IMG/VR virus record: IMGVR_UViG_3300046804_002179
Location: 1 to 50,467 of that record
From: a virus
Length of the DNA stretch: 50,467 bases
Reading direction: 5' to 3' (one strand)
Under the pieces are notes generated by a model that saw only the letters and a program-made list of their open reading frames with translations, made no database searches and was not told where the DNA came from. Of the stretch, positions 48,547 to 50,467 are shown one piece after another (positions within the stretch are counted from its first letter, which is position 1; each line of letters starts with the position of its first letter). A program made the position numbers and the translations under genes.

Positions 48547-48746
48547 GAGTGAACTAGTGAACCGGATACCCTCCGGAGGGATCGATCGGATGTCCCGTCG
48601 ACGTGATGACGATTGCATAAGGGGACAGAGTCGTCAACGAATATTTTTCAGAGAAGAGGGGAGAGAAGGGGGAAAGGCCTGGAAACAAAGGGGAAAGCAA
48701 CGGATATTTTCCTTGCGTTGACGCTCGTGAACTAGACCGTTGACGG
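48547..48746. promoter_or_regulatory. Divergent control region between leftward and rightward blocks
   Basis: The 200 bp between two divergent genes must hold at least two promoters. The direct repeat CAACG(A/G)ATATTTT occurs at 48635-48647 and 48698-48710, 63 bp apart. CGTTGAC boxes occur at 48717-48723 and 48739-48745, and inverted as GTCAACG at 48633-48639. Purine-rich sequence fills 48650-48700. No convincing -10 box pairs with the TTGACG boxes, so the host sigma recognition may differ from the E. coli standard. Confidence 0.55.
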
Positions 48747-49376
48747 ATGCAAACGGAGGACATGGAACAGACTATTGACACGGCAGCGACGGAGGCAAAG
48801 GAAGGGAAGGAACAAAGGGCAGAGCAAAGGGAGAGAAGGGCAAAGGGGAGTGTGGACTGGGCGCCGATAAAACGAGATTGGAACAACGGAGTGCCCGTCG
48901 CAGAAATACGGGAGAAATACGGGATCGGCCTTTCTTCTATATACTCCCAAGCAAAGCGACACCGGTGGGCTCGACGGGAGACAATCGTCAAAGGGAGAAC
49001 AGTCCCGGTGTCGGCGCCGGCCGTCGCTGCGAAAGCCACCGAGAAGGCCATTGAACAAGCGGTGTCGGCGCACGCTCCTGCCATCAATTCGATTGTAAGG
49101 GAGAAGCTAGCGGCATGGTTTGAAAAGGTGTTGGTGACAACGGATCGATTGCATAAACAAGTAGATGCCATGTCGGAGGGAAGGTTAGAGGTGGAGGAGA
49201 TTAAAAGTCTTTCCAGTAGCCTCGAAACCGTGGACCGAATCGCTCGCCGGACATTCGGCCTGGACTCGCCCGCCGGATCTCCCGTCTCGGTGTTCTCGGT
49301 GTCGGCGCCCACCATCAGTTGCCCAGTGATCGACGTGGAAGCGATCCCGGAAACGACGCCGCCCAGCACCAGCTGA
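48747..49376 (+). CDS. terS: Terminase small subunit candidate
   Basis: A 209-residue protein. Residues 37-75 form a helix-turn-helix typical of phage small terminases (WAPIKRDWNNGVPVAEIREK then YGIGLSSIYSQAKRHRW). Central helices for oligomer formation follow (about 95-165), with the phrase SLSSSLETVDRIARRTFGLD at 156-175 seen in many TerS proteins, and an acidic, Ser/Pro-rich C-terminus. It binds the packaging site and hands DNA to TerL. Start at 48747; ATG 48762 has GGAGG only 2 bp away, too near. It is separated from terL by about 6 kb across the circular junction. A DNA-binding regulator is the alternative. Confidence 0.6.
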   Translation: MQTEDMEQTIDTAATEAKEGKEQRAEQRERRAKGSVDWAPIKRDWNNGVPVAEIREKYGIGLSSIYSQAKRHRWARRETIVKGRTVPVSAPAVAAKATEKAIEQAVSAHAPAINSIVREKLAAWFEKVLVTTDRLHKQVDAMSEGRLEVEEIKSLSSSLETVDRIARRTFGLDSPAGSPVSVFSVSAPTISCPVIDVEAIPETTPPSTS

Positions 49377-49845
49377 GTCGTCCACAATAGGTGTTGTACT
49401 TAGTTCATGACATTGCGACAAATAAACTGGGGGCGGCGAGGCTATTAAATCTGCGCGGGCCGGGCTAAGAATCATTTTTTTGGGGCGAGGCTGCGGACGG
49501 GCGGGGCGGGAGCCCTTTTCGCCGGGGTGACTGTACCGGGTACCCCTCTCAAAAATTTTCCCCCCTTCAAAAGCCCTCCCCTTGCAGCTGCTCCCGTCAC
49601 CTACCCTTTGCAGCTCTTCCTCTCAGCCTGCTCTCGTCATCTCCTCTTTGCGCCTCTCCTCTCAGCCTTCGCTTCTAGCCTGCTCCTTTAGCCTTGCCTC
49701 TTAGCCCCTCCTCTCAGCCTTCCTCCTGGCTCACTCCTTCTCTCTCTTCTCCCCTATGTGCCTTTGCCTCCGTCCAGCTCCTGTCAACACTCTGATGCAT
49801 TGGCCCTTGACGCCCCCCTTTACGCTCCCCTAGCCTTTCCTCGGA
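49377..49845. other. 470-bp gene-free region with G-rich and pyrimidine-rich blocks
   Basis: No plausible ORF. From left: GGCGAGGCT is repeated at 49435-49443 and 49484-49492. A G-rich stretch has runs at 49482-49485, 49499-49501, 49503-49506 and 49508-49510, able to form a G-quadruplex. GGGTACCC (49538-49545) and a GGGGT/ACCCC stem (49524-49546) follow. From 49573 the top strand becomes almost pure C/T with a 13-bp tandem array. The position right after terS fits a packaging (pac/cos) region or a replication origin. Confidence 0.6.
49573..49741 (+). repeat. Degenerate 13-bp tandem array, pyrimidine-rich
   Basis: AGCC starts at 49664, 49677, 49690, 49703 and 49716, exactly 13 bp apart. The register continues left through 49651 (CGCC), 49625 (AGCC), 49612 (AGCT) and 49586 (AGCT). 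The unit is about AGCCTKCYCTCYY, 11-12 copies. Because 13 is not a multiple of 3, it is not coding. Almost no A occurs outside the core. Repeats of this type serve as binding sites (iterons, pac or TerS sites). The pyrimidine strand could also form triplex DNA. Confidence 0.75.
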
Positions 49846-50094
49846 ATGAATGCGTTGACACCGCTCCTAGAAGGCTTCCTCGACAGCGTCTACCCCGACC
49901 TCACCCCAGAAGGTCGTCACGCAGTGGAGCGTGCGTTTTACGTTGGGGCCGCCGCCTTGATCCAGGCTCAGCAAGAGTGTGTTGACGAGACCTCGGTGGA
50001 GAAGTCGAAGGAGGCTCTCAACGAACTGATCCGGGAGGTGCAACGCGCCATCACCCGCCTGACCGCTGATTACGGTGACCCCTCTCTCAACTGA
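49846..50094 (+). CDS. Helical protein, 82 aa
   Basis: An 82-residue helical protein (MNALTPLLEGFLDSVYPDLT...). Composition is typical of phage small helix-bundle proteins. It lies between the 13-bp array and the GNAT gene and its stop overlaps the GNAT ATG, so both are on one transcript. No family is recognised. It could be an acetylation target or partner of the GNAT protein. Confidence 0.6.
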   Translation: MNALTPLLEGFLDSVYPDLTPEGRHAVERAFYVGAAALIQAQQECVDETSVEKSKEALNELIREVQRAITRLTADYGDPSLN

Positions 50095-50444
50095 TGATCA
50101 CCGCCCTCCACATCTTCGACAACAAGACCCTCTTCTCGGTCACCCGCTACGACGGTGATGAGATGGTGGCTGGGCTGATTATGATTGAGACCGACGGCTG
50201 GATCAGGCTGACGTCTGTCTACGTCGATCCATCTCACCGCTACAAGGGCTACGGACGCGACTTGGTCCAGGAAGCGATCAACTATAAACCATCGAAGAAG
50301 GTCTACATCGAGATCGACTCCTTCTCGGATCAGACCAAAAACGACGGCCTCAAAGACGCCCAGTTGAAGATTTTTTACGGATCGATGGGTTTCAAGCCTG
50401 TGGAACCCCATCCGTTTGCCTACGTCCTAGAGGCAAGAATTTAG
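50094..50444 (+). CDS. GNAT-family N-acetyltransferase
   Basis: A 116-residue GNAT protein. Motif A is LTSVYVDPSHRYKGYGRDLV (39-58), with the acetyl-CoA pyrophosphate loop RYKGYG. Motif B is IFYGSMGFKPVEPHPFAYVL (93-112), with the usual FYxxMGF. It transfers an acetyl group from acetyl-CoA to an amine; the target is unknown and could be a host protein, a toxin or a small molecule. The gene runs across the assembly break, and its end is present again at 1-104. It overlaps the upstream gene by 1 bp. Confidence 0.85.
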   Translation: MITALHIFDNKTLFSVTRYDGDEMVAGLIMIETDGWIRLTSVYVDPSHRYKGYGRDLVQEAINYKPSKKVYIEIDSFSDQTKNDGLKDAQLKIFYGSMGFKPVEPHPFAYVLEARI

Positions 50445-50467
50445 GCCACTGAGTGGTGGCCGAGCCA
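50341..50467. repeat. Right copy of 127-bp terminal direct repeat
   Basis: Identical to 1-127. See the left copy; it indicates a closed circle in the assembly, not a proven biological terminal repeat. Confidence 0.95.

Noticed and set aside
49758-49985. 75-residue plus-strand ORF over the pyrimidine-rich region
   Set aside because: Pro/Ser/Arg-rich translation produced by base composition, overlapping the better gene at 49846 in another frame.
1-50467. CRISPR array, integrase, tRNA or insertion sequence
   Set aside because: No repeat-spacer pattern, recombinase motif, cloverleaf or transposase was found by reading. The 13-bp array has no spacers and is not a CRISPR.

Overview
The window looks like one complete genome of a tailed, probably short-tailed (podovirus-like), double-stranded DNA phage of about 50.3 kb, assembled as a circle. 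The first 127 bases are repeated exactly as the last 127 bases, and the break falls inside a GNAT acetyltransferase gene. No bacterial housekeeping gene, integrase, tRNA or insertion sequence was seen. The host cannot be read from the sequence. Most starts have no clear Shine-Dalgarno sequence, and two proteins carry a chitobiase/HEX C-terminal-type beta domain. Both fit, but do not prove, a host such as Verrucomicrobiota, Planctomycetota or Bacteroidota.

Layout. (1) 0.1-5.0 kb: a divergent HTH regulator, a promoter with operator-like repeats, then a tightly overlapping rightward set of DNA-metabolism genes: SSB-like protein with a DDVPF tip, DEDDy exonuclease, metallophosphoesterase, winged-helix protein, a protein ending in a sliding-clamp-binding peptide, SWIM zinc protein, HNH-like protein, and a RusA resolvase split by an apparent programmed -1 frameshift. 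(2) 5.0-15.2 kb: packaging and head genes (terminase large subunit, portal, scaffold, capsid). A glycosyltransferase, methyltransferase and five-bladed-propeller enzyme sit between portal and scaffold. The capsid gene lies between two intrinsic terminators. (3) 15.2-28.4 kb: a large array of fibre and adhesion proteins built from shared modules. (4) 28.4-29.2 kb: a compact lysis-like set (holin candidate, lipoprotein, membrane coiled-coil protein) with no recognisable endolysin. (5) 29.2-40.4 kb: a secreted fibre-like protein, tail nozzle and adaptor candidates, and three ejection proteins, one of 1619 residues. (6) 40.4-48.5 kb, leftward: small accessory genes including DUF3310, HNH, MazG-like, RNase HI and a stand-alone DnaA domain IV-like protein. 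Between the last two lies about 650 bp with no credible ORF but many nested stems, probably a large structured RNA. (7) 48.5-50.4 kb, rightward: a divergent control region, a terminase-small-subunit candidate, a 470-bp gene-free region holding a pyrimidine-rich 13-bp tandem array, and two small genes.

No DNA polymerase, helicase or primase was recognised. The phage nevertheless carries an SSB with the canonical partner-binding tip, a clamp-binding peptide and a DnaA-box-binding-like domain. The inference is that it redirects the host replisome, with the 13-bp array as a candidate origin or packaging site. The best candidates for something undescribed are the structured RNA, the 13-bp array, the frameshifted resolvase and this replisome-docking set.
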